This document shows positions 48,091 through 58,458 of a stretch of 64,000 nucleotides of DNA, in pieces. Under the pieces are notes generated by a model. The model did not search any database and was not told the origin of the DNA. It saw nothing but the letters and a program-made list of their open reading frames with translations. The position numbers and the translations under genes are program-made. Numbering within the stretch: position 1 is the first letter of the stretch; each line of letters starts with the position of its first letter. Source of the DNA: Saezia sanguinis (GTDB lineage Bacteria > Pseudomonadota > Gammaproteobacteria > Burkholderiales > Burkholderiaceae_C); assembly GCF_003991585.1 (NCBI RefSeq), contig NZ_PQSP01000002.1, forward strand, positions 310,001-374,000, given 5' to 3'.

Positions 48091-49290
48091 TTACTGATCG
48101 GGCACTTGCTGCGACGTATCAATGGAGGTGACAACCGACATGCCGGGCCTCAGGCGGTTATAGAGCTCCTGATCAGGATCGATGGCAATCCGGATCGGCA
48201 GACGCTGAACCACTTTGGTGAAGTTGCCAGTGGCGTTATCGGGGCGCAGAATGCTGAACTCTGAACCGGTTGCGGGTGCAATTTCTTCAATGTACCCGCT
48301 GAATTTCTGGTCATCCAATGCGTCTACTGTGAATGTGGCTCGCATGCCAATGTGCAGGTGGCTGGTCTGTGTTTCCTTGTAGTTGGCCACCACCCAGATT
48401 TTCTGCGAAATTAAAAACATAAGCTGCGAACCGGCTGAGACATACTGGCCCTGGCGCACGGTTGCCTCGCTGACCTGCCCGGATTGGGGGGCACGGATGG
48501 TGGTGTTATCCAGGTCGATATTGGCTTGCTGCAGTTGTGCCTGTGCAATCTCAAGCTGTGCTTGCAGGCTGTCACGGGAAATTTCTGTGGCTTTAATGGT
48601 TTCCTGCGCGGTTTGCACACCGGCCTGGCCCCGCAGGACATTGGCCTGTGCCAGCAGGTAGGTAGCATTCACTGTATCCTGTTCCCGGCGGGTCAGGGCG
48701 CCGCCGGTGGCCAACTGGTCTGTTCTTTCCTTATCAAGTGCAGCCCTTTTGTATTCGGCCTGGTAAGCGGCCAGTTGCGCCTGGCTGGATGACAGCGCGG
48801 CCTTGTTCTGTGCCAGCGTTTGTGCCAGATTATCCAGCGTGGCCTGTGCATTGGCTACCCGTGCCTGTGCCTCGGCAACACGGGCGCGGTAGGTGCGGTC
48901 GTCAATCTGTGCAAGAACGGCGCCCTGTTCCACATGCTCAAAATCTTTGACAGGAATATCAACCACATAGCCGTTCACCTGCGGTGCAATGACGACAATC
49001 TGGCCCCGGACATAACTGTTGTCGGTCACCATCACCGCGCTGCTGAATGGCCACAAATGCCAGGCGCTCAGAATCAGCAAAATACCAATCAGTGCCACGC
49101 CCGCCATCAAAATCACGGTAGAGCGTTTGGGCTTGATGATTTTCGGCGGTGTGTCGGCAGCAGCCGGAATACTTTTTTCAACAGCTTTGGAGGCAATCTC
49201 TTTAAGCGTGATTGGCGGTAGCTGTTGGTCTGTTTCTTCTTTGCCGGTTTCGTCTGTGGGAGGTGTTTCTTTTATATTGTTTGATGACAT
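48091..49290 (-). CDS. HlyD/EmrA-type membrane fusion protein
   Basis: Periplasmic adaptor of a tripartite efflux pump. The 399-residue protein has one membrane helix (57-77), a lipoyl half (VMVTDNSYVRGQIVVIAPQVNGYV), a long coiled coil (about 125-230) and a beta-barrel (TIRAPQSGQVSEATVRQGQYVSAGSQLMFLI). Its first 89 bases overlap the 3' end of the MFS gene in another frame. There is no in-frame Met between the start and the membrane helix, so the overlap appears real. Confidence 0.92.
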   Translation of the reverse strand: MSSNNIKETPPTDETGKEETDQQLPPITLKEIASKAVEKSIPAAADTPPKIIKPKRSTVILMAGVALIGILLILSAWHLWPFSSAVMVTDNSYVRGQIVVIAPQVNGYVVDIPVKDFEHVEQGAVLAQIDDRTYRARVAEAQARVANAQATLDNLAQTLAQNKAALSSSQAQLAAYQAEYKRAALDKERTDQLATGGALTRREQDTVNATYLLAQANVLRGQAGVQTAQETIKATEISRDSLQAQLEIAQAQLQQANIDLDNTTIRAPQSGQVSEATVRQGQYVSAGSQLMFLISQKIWVVANYKETQTSHLHIGMRATFTVDALDDQKFSGYIEEIAPATGSEFSILRPDNATGNFTKVVQRLPIRIAIDPDQELYNRLRPGMSVVTSIDTSQQVPDQ

Positions 49291-50956
49291 GAATAATCAG
49301 CTTCCTGCGTAAGCGAGCGATTTTGATGATTTGTTTAGCGTTTCTGAATGCCAGATAAAGATTGATCAGTGACCAGATCAAAAATATCACGGCAATTGAG
49401 CCGGCCAGTAGAAAAATATCATTGTAAGCGCGGATATTGGCTTCCTGTCTGGCGATCGTAGCCAGGCGGCTGGTGCTGTAAGCGTTGCGCAGCGCCGGGT
49501 CGGTGATGTAAGGCGCGTAGGCTGCGGCCTGAATCTGCAGGCGCTGTGCTACCTGCGGATCAGCCAGATTGGTGTGCGAGGTAATCAGCGCTGAATATTC
49601 GCGCTCGCGAATCTGCTGAATGGTGCCAAAGATAGCCTGCCCGCCAATGCCGCCAATATTTTGTGTGAGAGAAAACAGGATGGCAAAAGAAATGATGTAG
49701 TGTTTGCCTTTTGTATATACCTGCATAATGCCCAGCAGCATCATCGGGCCCAAAAACATGCCGCATGCCACTGCAATCAGGAACTGGCTGATGAACATGT
49801 CGTGCGGGCGGGTCAGGCTGGTGGAGCCTGTATCCATGAAACTGCCGGTAATAATGAAAACCAGCGCAATGCCGGTCTGTACAAAAATGGTTTTAGGACT
49901 GAATAGCATTGCTGAACTGATGATGCCGATCAGAACACCAAAAAACACAACCACGTAAAACAACTGCAACTGATCGGGCCCCATTCCCAGCATTTTGAGC
50001 ATGTTCACGGCGCCGTAATTCTGCTCGGAAAGCAAAAAGCGCAGTGCCAATGCGCCCATTGCAAAATTCAGTGTCGATGGCTGAAATATCCAGTGCGTGT
50101 AAATTAACTGGTTGGTGCGGTGGTGTTCATAAAAAAGCGCTGAAAAAGTCAGCACAATGCTGGCACACCATGCGTAAGCAATCCATGGTGCATCGACCCA
50201 CCATTGAATGACGCCTTGCGACAGCACGGCAAAGAACAGCGCCAACCCTGGAATGATCATCAGAATCGTTGGAATATCCTGCCATTCAAACGCTTTGATG
50301 TGAATGCTGGGCGGCAGTTTCAATATGACTACCGCAGCCAGCGAGCACAAGGCCAGGCCCGCTTCAAACCGGTACAGGACATGCCACTGCCCATAATTGG
50401 ACAGCATCGGTGAAATAATGCCGGCAATGGGCAGTGCCAGTTGCGAAATACCCAGGCCAATGACCAGGGCCTTGCCACGATGCTTTTTGGGGAAGGCTTG
50501 TATCATGTAGAAAAAGCCCAGCACCGTCATGGCCGCACCGGCAAAACCGCTGGCACCTCTGACCAGCAGTGCCGTGTTGAAATCGTTGACCAGCAGATGC
50601 AGCAATGTCAGCGCAGCGTAAATGGACAGCGCGATTTCTGCGAATAACCGTACGCCAAACTGCTGGCGAAACTTAAAAATCAGCAAATTGGCACAGGCGT
50701 TGGCCGTAGAGTATGCCGCAATCGAATAAGCCCCCTGCGCGGGGGTCAGGCTCATGGTCCCCTGAATATTGGGCAGGTTGATGCTGAGCAGCGACATACC
50801 CAGCCCGCTGGTAATGCCAACCAATAACCCTACACAGCCATAGGCAATCCGGACCAGCAGCGGATGTGATGGGGTTGAAGGGGAGCCGGGGACAAATGGC
50901 TTTTCCTCTTCAGTCCAGTCTGGCAGGCGATTGAGCGGTTGATAAGGGAGCGTCAT
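49202..50956 (-). CDS. MFS drug efflux transporter (DHA2/EmrB-like)
   Basis: A 584-residue inner-membrane antiporter with about 14 helices, paired with the EmrA-like adaptor downstream. The N-terminal domain has LSINLPNIQGTMSLTPAQGAYSIAAYSTANA in place of the usual ALPxIxxxLxxS signature, which marks a divergent branch. The C-terminal tail is very basic (RRKLIIHVIKQYKRNTSHRRNRQRRNR). The frame is open far upstream to 51304, but MTLPYQPLNRLPDWTEEEKP is a sensible start; upstream codons lack membrane character. No outer-membrane TolC-like gene is adjacent. Confidence 0.9.
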   Translation of the reverse strand: MTLPYQPLNRLPDWTEEEKPFVPGSPSTPSHPLLVRIAYGCVGLLVGITSGLGMSLLSINLPNIQGTMSLTPAQGAYSIAAYSTANACANLLIFKFRQQFGVRLFAEIALSIYAALTLLHLLVNDFNTALLVRGASGFAGAAMTVLGFFYMIQAFPKKHRGKALVIGLGISQLALPIAGIISPMLSNYGQWHVLYRFEAGLALCSLAAVVILKLPPSIHIKAFEWQDIPTILMIIPGLALFFAVLSQGVIQWWVDAPWIAYAWCASIVLTFSALFYEHHRTNQLIYTHWIFQPSTLNFAMGALALRFLLSEQNYGAVNMLKMLGMGPDQLQLFYVVVFFGVLIGIISSAMLFSPKTIFVQTGIALVFIITGSFMDTGSTSLTRPHDMFISQFLIAVACGMFLGPMMLLGIMQVYTKGKHYIISFAILFSLTQNIGGIGGQAIFGTIQQIREREYSALITSHTNLADPQVAQRLQIQAAAYAPYITDPALRNAYSTSRLATIARQEANIRAYNDIFLLAGSIAVIFLIWSLINLYLAFRNAKQIIKIARLRRKLIIHVIKQYKRNTSHRRNRQRRNRPTATANHA

Positions 50957-51282
50957 ACTTCTGTAAAGGAATTTTCTGGGCACCAGACGGTAGGCATGCC
51001 GCGTCGAAAAAACAACGGCATGTGCTCGCTGGGATGCCTTATTTATGACAGAAACGTCAATGACAGGGAGACTATCATATACCTTTAGACCAGCTCTCTT
51101 GTGCCGTGCCCCAAAAACCCATTTTTTCATGCATATTGTTTTCCAAGGCGCTGGGCAGGGTGAATTGCCTCGGAAACTGTTAAAACACGCCCACATTGGG
51201 GCAAGCAAGAGCAACCCAGTCATCTTTGCGACCATGGATTTGCCTGTATGATGCGCATACTGGACAATCACTCTTTGATTGA

Positions 51283-52623
<1,341 letters not shown>

Positions 52624-52629
52624 TCGACA

Positions 52630-52649
52630 GGGGCGTGTTAACACGCCCC
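52630..52649. other. 20-bp perfect palindrome after serS
   Basis: GGGGCGTG-TTAA-CACGCCCC, directly after the serS stop and without a T-run. A second imperfect hairpin (TGCAAAA-TG-TTTTGCA core with flanking pairing, 52656-52684) follows at once. Confidence 0.7.
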
Positions 52650-52776
52650 AAATGTGCATGCTGCAAAATGTTTTGCAAGCATACGCGCAAAGTTTGCTAA
52701 AATGACCTCCTGTTTTATGCGGGGCCTGGTTGTTATACTGGTTCCCATGCGGTTAAACAGGAAAGAAATGCCTTGC

Positions 52777-52866
52777 GGAGAGATGGCAGAGCGGTTGAAT
52801 GTACCTGACTCGAAATCAGGAGTGCGTGTAAGCGCACCGGGGGTTCGAATCCCCCTCTCTCCGCCA
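52777..52866 (+). tRNA. tRNA-Ser (anticodon CGA)
   Basis: A 90-base class II tRNA with a long variable arm. The acceptor arm is GGAGAGA/TCTCTCC with G73 and encoded CCA, the anticodon arm CCTGA-CTCGAAA-TCAGG with anticodon CGA reading UCG, and the T-loop TTCGAAT. Its 3' end is the likely attachment site of the accessory region that follows. Confidence 0.97.
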
Positions 52867-52874
52867 AAATAAAG

Positions 52875-52910
52875 CCCTAATCGATTGATTTGATTAGGGT
52901 TTTATTTTTT
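52875..52910 (+). terminator. Terminator after tRNA-Ser
   Basis: CCCTAATC / GATTAGGG with a 9-base loop, then TTTTATTTTTT. Confidence 0.88.
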
Positions 52911-53005
52911 TATGATGCTTAAACCCATGTTTGTACCCATGATTGAGGTTTGGATTTAATAGGACATATTAAGAAGCCTTAGGGCTATATTTTTTGCTGA
53001 GTTTC

Positions 53006-53130
53006 ACTTATGGCTCATTATCCTTAATGCACTGGAAACCGCCTATAACCGGACCAAGTTCATCAAAGAGCGAACAGAAATGATGCAGCAGTGGGCAGAT
53101 TATCTTGGGACTCTCAACACTCTGGGCTAA
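53006..53130 (+). pseudogene. Integrase C-terminal remnant
   Basis: The last 33 codons read ALETAYNRTKFIKERTEM followed by MQQWADYLGTLNTLG and a stop. This is the C-terminus of a P4-type tyrosine integrase, including the catalytic AYNR tyrosine. Just upstream, in another frame, MAHYP matches the preceding LAH element, showing a frameshift. The rest of the gene is absent. It is a scar of an earlier insertion at the tRNA. Confidence 0.72.
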
Positions 53131-53299
53131 TGATGTTCTTTAACGGGTAAAATTTGGTTCTGTGACATCATTTTTTTGAGTTCTTTCATCTGATGTTTAT
53201 TTTTTTTTAAATAATTCATATAGTTATATAATAAAAAAGATTTTGAATGAATCTAAAAATGATATTTATTTTATAAATAGCGCAGTGTGACATTGATTT

Positions 53300-54811
53300 A
53301 TGAGTGGTGATATTGAAAAACTTTTAAGACAAAAGGGGCCTTGCCTAAGTTCGGAGCTTGGTTACGCGCTCGAGAAAAAATTGAATATATCTCCAACCGC
53401 AGCACGACAGCGTGTGTCTCGGGGTAGCAATATTTCAGGGGGCAATATTTTTCGCCTTACGGTGTTACCATTTCCTAAAAAGGCCTATTTTGTCTATTTG
53501 AAATCGCAATATGAAACAGATGAGTACTGGCAATGCTTGATTACAGCGCTTATTAAAAGTAAATCCGCTTATGGTTTGGCATTGATGGCGTTCAATGCCA
53601 GAGAAGGCACCATGCCAGAAGCGCATTTTACAATAGCATGTGGTGCCCCAATTCGGCAGAAAAAACATCTTTCATGTGACAGCGTAAAAGAGCGGCTGAT
53701 CAAAGCTGGTGTTGTCAAGCGCGCGCGTGTTCCCGGTGTAGGAAAATGTCTTCATTTAAGAACTGTTGAATTAGATGAAATGAGCATGGCTAGGTTAAAA
53801 GCGCGTTTACTGACAGAGTCAATTTTACTGAATGCGATTTGTGACTGGTCTAAAAACATCGGGATGGTCAGCTATGACAAGGTCAAAATACGGGACGGTA
53901 CAGATGATTTTCCTCAAGTCGGTACTTGTGCCTGGGATCTTAGTGCTCCGTCCTATCTAACTGCGTTGCGTCGATGGAAAGGCAAACAAGTGCAGCCAGG
54001 ATTTGTTGCATGTGATGTTATTTCTACATATCCATTGACAGAAGACGGTATCAGTCCTTTTCTCAACAAGTGTCAGCTTCTATTAACCCAAAACTGTCTT
54101 CAGTTTATTGTTGCACCAGCGTTTACTCAAGGGGCATTTGGAGCAGCCAAAAAACTTGGGGTGATGCCTGCAACGATTGATAATCTGTTTGGCAAAGAAA
54201 TTGCAGAGAGTTTAAAAGTTTTAACAGACATGCTTTGCAATACGGCTTTGCAGGTTGTTGACCCAGAAAAGTTCGATCAACTGTTTAATAATTTGGGAAG
54301 AATTGAAGGGGCAGCAGGAAATCTACGAGGTGCTTTGTTTGAGTTCATTGCTGCTGAATTGGCTAGAAGGATTCGCCTTGGCAGCGATATACGCCTGAAC
54401 CAAATATTCAAGAAGAGTTTCAACTCTGAAGAAAAGGCAGAGGTAGATGTTTGCATTGTTAATTTAGGTCAAGAGGTTCACTTTATCGAATGTAAAGGAT
54501 ATACCCATAAGAACAAGATCTTATTGGCTGATGTTGAAAGATGGCAGCGAGAAAAAATTCCTATCATTTATGCCTCAGCAAGAGAGCACCCTGACATGAA
54601 AAATTTACGTTATAAATTTCATTATTGGGCGACTTGTGAATTTGAAGAGGATGCCGTAGCGTTTCTCGAAGAGAGAAAAGAGCTCATAAGTAGATATGAT
54701 ATTAATTACAAAGGTGCGGCTCAAATTGCAGCGCTAACAAGACAGACCAATGATCAGGCCTTAATTAAAGTAATGAACGAGCACTTTTTAAGGCATCCTT
54801 TATCACAATGA
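53300..54811 (+). CDS. Putative winged-helix / PD-(D/E)XK nuclease-like protein
   Basis: A 503-residue protein, AT-rich compared with the core genes and probably acquired. The N-terminal about 155 residues look like one or two winged-helix units (SSELGYALEKKLNISPTAARQRVSR; DSVKERLIKAGVVKRARV). The C-terminal part has a nuclease-like signature: E348 in RGALFEFIAAELAR, D383 in AEVDVCIVN, and E397-x-K399 in HFIECKGY, the spacing of PD-(D/E)XK enzymes. A middle domain (about 175-300) has WDLSAPSYL and is unassigned. Restriction or other anti-phage activity is inference from fold and location. Confidence 0.7.
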   Translation: MSGDIEKLLRQKGPCLSSELGYALEKKLNISPTAARQRVSRGSNISGGNIFRLTVLPFPKKAYFVYLKSQYETDEYWQCLITALIKSKSAYGLALMAFNAREGTMPEAHFTIACGAPIRQKKHLSCDSVKERLIKAGVVKRARVPGVGKCLHLRTVELDEMSMARLKARLLTESILLNAICDWSKNIGMVSYDKVKIRDGTDDFPQVGTCAWDLSAPSYLTALRRWKGKQVQPGFVACDVISTYPLTEDGISPFLNKCQLLLTQNCLQFIVAPAFTQGAFGAAKKLGVMPATIDNLFGKEIAESLKVLTDMLCNTALQVVDPEKFDQLFNNLGRIEGAAGNLRGALFEFIAAELARRIRLGSDIRLNQIFKKSFNSEEKAEVDVCIVNLGQEVHFIECKGYTHKNKILLADVERWQREKIPIIYASAREHPDMKNLRYKFHYWATCEFEEDAVAFLEERKELISRYDINYKGAAQIAALTRQTNDQALIKVMNEHFLRHPLSQ

Positions 54812-54888
54812 CACATACACTATTTCTGGAGTGAGTGCTATAAAATCTGAAATCAGAGTTTATCTATAACAAAAAGAGGTTCAGGTTT

Positions 54889-55143
54889 ATGAAAAAGATT
54901 TTTATTTGCCATGCAGGCCGTCATACTGTATCGGATTCTGAACGTGAGTGCGATATGGGTGTTATTGGCATGGCATATGTGTGGAATGGTGAGTGGATTC
55001 GCTCCCCAGAAGATGTTGAGCATACTGAGAGAGATCCTGTGATGATTCTTCATCCTATATTCAACCCCGAGATTCAGGTTTGGGGGGATGTGAGTTGTTT
55101 TACTTCAATAGAGCGACTTGAAGCTGAGCTTCTGGATGGATAA
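54889..55143 (+). CDS. Small hypothetical protein
   Basis: An 84-residue acidic protein (KKIFICHAGRHTVSDSERE at the start, WGDVSCFTSIERLEAELLDG at the end). No signal peptide and no family recognised. AAGAGGTTCAGG precedes the ATG at good spacing. It lies 77 bases after the nuclease-like gene and could be its partner, though there is no direct evidence. Confidence 0.55.
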   Translation: MKKIFICHAGRHTVSDSERECDMGVIGMAYVWNGEWIRSPEDVEHTERDPVMILHPIFNPEIQVWGDVSCFTSIERLEAELLDG

Positions 55144-55245
55144 CCACCTTCCTTTTAATCCCTGATCCATAAAAGGGAGGGGATCTTAAAACCTGCACCA
55201 GTACAAGTGTTGCAGCATATCGACACTGACATAAAAAAGCGACTG

Positions 55246-55284
55246 GTGCCTATACAGTGCCTGCCAGGCAGCACCTTTGTGCCT
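55246..55284 (-). repeat. GTGCCT hexamer cluster, 11/22-bp phasing
   Basis: Copies begin at 55246, 55257 and 55279, that is 11 and 22 bases apart, one and two helical turns. They are the reverse complement of the AGGCAC copies at 55602 and 55613. Confidence 0.6.
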
Positions 55285-55601
55285 GGAATTCTTCTGTTTT
55301 ACGCTGTTGCCAAATTACCAAATTAACCCTTCACAGCTTCCGGGGTTTGTACACCCTCGGCCGCAAAAAGACAGCATTGCACATCCCGTTTTTTCCAAAA
55401 GACATTTTGACAGCCGTTTTTACCCCCATTCTGGCTTCAAATATGTTGCCCAAATAATGGGCAACACAAGGATTAAAAGACCTTGGGCCGCTTGTCCAGG
55501 ATTGTCCAGTTCCGTCTTATCATCTTGATTTCATGGATATTTTCCAATCGACACCCTGTATGAAGCTGTCTATACTGGGCGTACTGCAGCTTTTGACATT
55601 C

Positions 55602-55618
55602 AGGCACCCAACAGGCAC
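55602..55618 (+). repeat. AGGCAC hexamer pair, 11-bp phasing
   Basis: Two AGGCAC copies start 11 bases apart, about 60 bases before the integrase start, inverted relative to the cluster at 55246-55284. Confidence 0.6.
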
Positions 55619-55676
55619 CTGAGCTGCAAAACAAACAACAACACCAAAACAGCCAATCGGAATGCAGGGAACAGTC

Positions 55677-57179
55677 ATGAGCTTACTCACAGACAAAAAA
55701 ATCAAAAACCTCCAGCCCGGCCAATGGGCTACAGAAAGCAACACCCGTGGTGCCGGACAACTCCAGGCACGTGGCCTTCAAAATAAGCGGATTGCTTATT
55801 ACTTTCGCTACACCGACTCCCGGCATCAACAGATTCGTATCCCCCTGGGCAGTGGACTGAGCCTGCTTGAAGCCAGGCGCCAGGCATCGATCCTGTCACG
55901 CCAGCTGCAGGAAAACTTTAAAACCCATCCACTGCCAGGTTCCAGGACAAGAACATCCAGACCCAGCACACAGCAACACACCACCTTTGGTGTGTTACTC
56001 CTCACCTATGTCAGCGACCTCCAGCGCCGCAAGTGCAGCAGCAGCCGTGAAGTCAAAAATACCCTTGAACGCCATATCCACCAGGCCTATCCCCAGTACT
56101 GGAACCTCCCGGCAATTGACATCACCACCGACCATATCCTTGAAATCATCCGGGCAGTCTCGGACCAGGGCAAACCCCGCGCAGCAGACAAACTGCGTTG
56201 CCACATCCGGGCTGCATACGCAGCAGCCATACAGGCCAGACAGCACATTGATGGGATGCCCGCATTCATTGAACTCAGCATCAGCACCAATCCTGCCCGG
56301 GATATTCCTCCCATACGCAACAGCAGCCAGACCAAAGACCGGGTACTGTCCATCACAGAACTCCAGGCCTACTGGCAGCATATCAAAAACCTCAACACCA
56401 CCGCAGGTGCGCTTCTGCGCTTTCACCTGCTCACAGGAGGACAGAGAATCCAGCAACTGGCCAGGGCCACATACCATGACTACGATGCTGACAGCCAGAC
56501 ACTCACCCTCAAAGACCCCAAAGGCAGGCGGCACCAACCACGCCTGCATACCATCCCGATACTGCCGCAGGCCCATGAGGCCATGCAAGAGATGCTCCTG
56601 CCCAATAACCCAACGACAAACAGCCCGCATCACCCTATCCATGTCTGGACCATCACACAGGGACAGCATGGCGCTTGTTACTCTACAGCCAGCAAAGCGT
56701 TAAAGCAGGTCATTGCACAGATGAAGCGAAGAGGAGGCATGAACAACAAACACAATCACAGCGGGGGAGATCCATATTTAACAGACTTCACCCTGGGAGA
56801 TATCAGAAGAACCATCGAAACCAGGCTGGCTGCAGCCGGGGTATCCCGTGAAACCCGGGCCCAGTTGCAGTCACACGGACTCTCCGGTGTACAGGTGCGC
56901 CATTATGACCGGCATGATTACCTGAACGAGAAAAGACAGGCTCTTGAAACCCTGTACCGGCTACTCACAGAACCACACAAAACCAGCGAATCATCAACAA
57001 ACCCAATACCGGTTGAAGTGGAAACACAAACAGCGACAGCGGTATCCACACCAGGACAGGCAAAACAGCCTGCTACCAGGAAAAGCAACTATCGGTTCAA
57101 ACCAACTGTCCTGGCTGCGTCACCACGGTTAACACTGCCATCGCAGCATTACAGCTTACCGCACCGGGCAGGACCTTAA
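55677..57179 (+). CDS. Tyrosine recombinase (integrase)
   Basis: Integrates or excises the element. The 500-residue protein has an N-terminal arm/core-binding region (about 1-220) and a C-terminal catalytic domain. Conserved residues are R257 (TGGQRIQQLARAT), K279 (TLTLKDPKGR), R377 (LGDIRRTIETRL), H400 (LQSHGLSG) and Tyr410 in HYDRHDY. A polar, Thr/Pro-rich tail of about 65 residues follows. ATG 55677 behind AGGGAACA is preferred over 55662. The gene is C- and A-rich on the coding strand, unlike its neighbours, which supports recent transfer. Phased repeats lie upstream. Confidence 0.92.
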   Translation: MSLLTDKKIKNLQPGQWATESNTRGAGQLQARGLQNKRIAYYFRYTDSRHQQIRIPLGSGLSLLEARRQASILSRQLQENFKTHPLPGSRTRTSRPSTQQHTTFGVLLLTYVSDLQRRKCSSSREVKNTLERHIHQAYPQYWNLPAIDITTDHILEIIRAVSDQGKPRAADKLRCHIRAAYAAAIQARQHIDGMPAFIELSISTNPARDIPPIRNSSQTKDRVLSITELQAYWQHIKNLNTTAGALLRFHLLTGGQRIQQLARATYHDYDADSQTLTLKDPKGRRHQPRLHTIPILPQAHEAMQEMLLPNNPTTNSPHHPIHVWTITQGQHGACYSTASKALKQVIAQMKRRGGMNNKHNHSGGDPYLTDFTLGDIRRTIETRLAAAGVSRETRAQLQSHGLSGVQVRHYDRHDYLNEKRQALETLYRLLTEPHKTSESSTNPIPVEVETQTATAVSTPGQAKQPATRKSNYRFKPTVLAASPRLTLPSQHYSLPHRAGP

Positions 57180-57377
57180 GCCTCCCTGGGCTGGTAGTAG
57201 CAGCCCCTAAAACCTCAATGTAAACCACAAGCTTCTTTGCACTGGAAAGGCATTTCGCTTTGCCGGTGTGGGCGCAGCTTTGCCCAAAAACAATGAAACC
57301 GATTTCACATACATATAACAAAACTGAACCCTGCATGGCGCAGGAATCATTTAACCCATCATAAAAGGAACCACACA

Positions 57378-57992
57378 ATGCCAGATCAAAAACCACTTGC
57401 ACCATTGCAAACTACTGAGTTCCCAGAGGAAGCTACCTGGTATTATGCTGACGGACAACAGCGTTTAGGTCCTGTAAGTTCCCAGCAAATAATCAACTTT
57501 ATCAAAGCCAAAAAACTGACTTATGGCAGTATGGTTTGGAACAGTACCCTTACAGAATGGATCGCGTTGGAGCATAGCGAATTCAAAAATCATCTCACAG
57601 CAGTTGCCCCACCTCCGCTGACAGGCAAACAAGTCAACAATACCTGGATCTGGATATTGGCATTTGCACCCTTGATCGGTTATACCCTGGAATGGTTTGT
57701 TGCAGGTGCTGTGGCAGGGTTTAAATACCAAGGCCAAAGCTATTTGGTGGAAGCCCATGCTGAACGAGCCATGCAGCAAAACAGCTACTGGTACATCACC
57801 ATCATATTGAACCTGGCATTAAGCTTTTGGGATGAACGCAAGCTTAAACTTGCCGGAATTGATACCACGAGATTTAAAGGTTGGGTATGGCTGATCCCAG
57901 TATATATGTATCAAAGGGCTTATGCCTTGAAGCAAAACCTTGCGTATTTCATTGTCTGGCTTATTTGCTTTGTCATCATCTTGCTGGCATGA
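57378..57992 (+). CDS. GYF_2-domain membrane protein
   Basis: A 204-residue protein. Residues about 18-65 match the GYF_2/DUF4339 domain (TWYYADGQQRLGPVSSQQIINFI, TYGSMVWNSTLTEW), which binds proline-rich partners in other contexts. Three or four membrane helices follow (WIWILAFAPLIGYTLEWFVAG, YWYITIILNLALS, NLAYFIVWLICFVIILLA). The GYF domain should face the cytoplasm. AAAAGGAACC lies upstream of the ATG. No function is known in bacteria of this layout. Confidence 0.75.
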   Translation: MPDQKPLAPLQTTEFPEEATWYYADGQQRLGPVSSQQIINFIKAKKLTYGSMVWNSTLTEWIALEHSEFKNHLTAVAPPPLTGKQVNNTWIWILAFAPLIGYTLEWFVAGAVAGFKYQGQSYLVEAHAERAMQQNSYWYITIILNLALSFWDERKLKLAGIDTTRFKGWVWLIPVYMYQRAYALKQNLAYFIVWLICFVIILLA

Positions 57993-58065
57993 ACCATACC
58001 GGTCTTCTCGTGGCTTGGCATTAGACAGGCCATGACTTCAGAAACTATAAAAAAGAGAACTCAGA

Positions 58066-58458
58066 ATGAAAACATTTAAATTTCTACAAATAAGACTAAT
58101 CGTGTTGCTGACGGTCATGGTGGCATTATCGTCATGCTCATCCAATACAGACAAACTTAAAACATATCTCCGATGTGGTATTGTTGCCAGCCAGCTTGAA
58201 AGAGGCGAAGCGTCCAGGCGGATAACTGAAAAGTTTGCTATTTTTGCCAGAGAAAACAACATCAATCCATCGGCACGCGACTTAGCATTTCTTAGTCAAG
58301 AAGTCAGGGATGAAATGGATATGTATAACAAAAGTATGGAGGGACAGCTTTATACACTTGTAAAGATATATAACTCTTCGGCTTGTATGGCGCTGCATGA
58401 ACAAGAAAAAATATCACCTTTGCCTTTGCAATATTACCTTATATATTTCTTTTTATGA
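58066..58458 (+). CDS. Small predicted lipoprotein
   Basis: A 130-residue protein with signal IVLLTVMVALSSC and lipobox Cys24. The mature part is helical (ERGEASRRITEKFAIFARENN, LSQEVRDEMDMYNKSM) and has two further Cys. It ends in a hydrophobic stretch (LQYYLIYFFL). Family unknown. It lies 73 bases after the GYF-domain gene, in a run of rightward surface-protein genes. Confidence 0.65.
   Translation: MKTFKFLQIRLIVLLTVMVALSSCSSNTDKLKTYLRCGIVASQLERGEASRRITEKFAIFARENNINPSARDLAFLSQEVRDEMDMYNKSMEGQLYTLVKIYNSSACMALHEQEKISPLPLQYYLIYFFL

Larger units (their letters stand above)
52867..53299. other. 433-bp junction between tRNA-Ser and accessory region
   Basis: Holds the terminator at 52875-52910, then an AT-rich stretch with a degraded integrase tail (53006-53130), and 170 bases of strongly AT-rich sequence before the nuclease-like gene. 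No intact gene. Confidence 0.6.
55144..55676. other. 533-bp region upstream of the integrase, rich in repeats
   Basis: No gene is seen. It contains a hairpin after the small gene (near 55147-55180), a cluster of GTGCCT hexamers (55246-55284), an inverted repeat TGTTGCCCA-AATAA-TGGGCAACA (55444-55466), a 10-bp tandem repeat TTGTCCAG(G/T) (55492-55510) and AGGCAC hexamers (55602-55618). The arrangement suggests binding sites for the recombinase or an accessory factor. Confidence 0.5.

Noticed and set aside
55867..56703. Long frames inside the integrase on both strands (278 and 224 codons)
   Set aside because: The integrase frame has all catalytic residues; these are shadows caused by its biased base composition.
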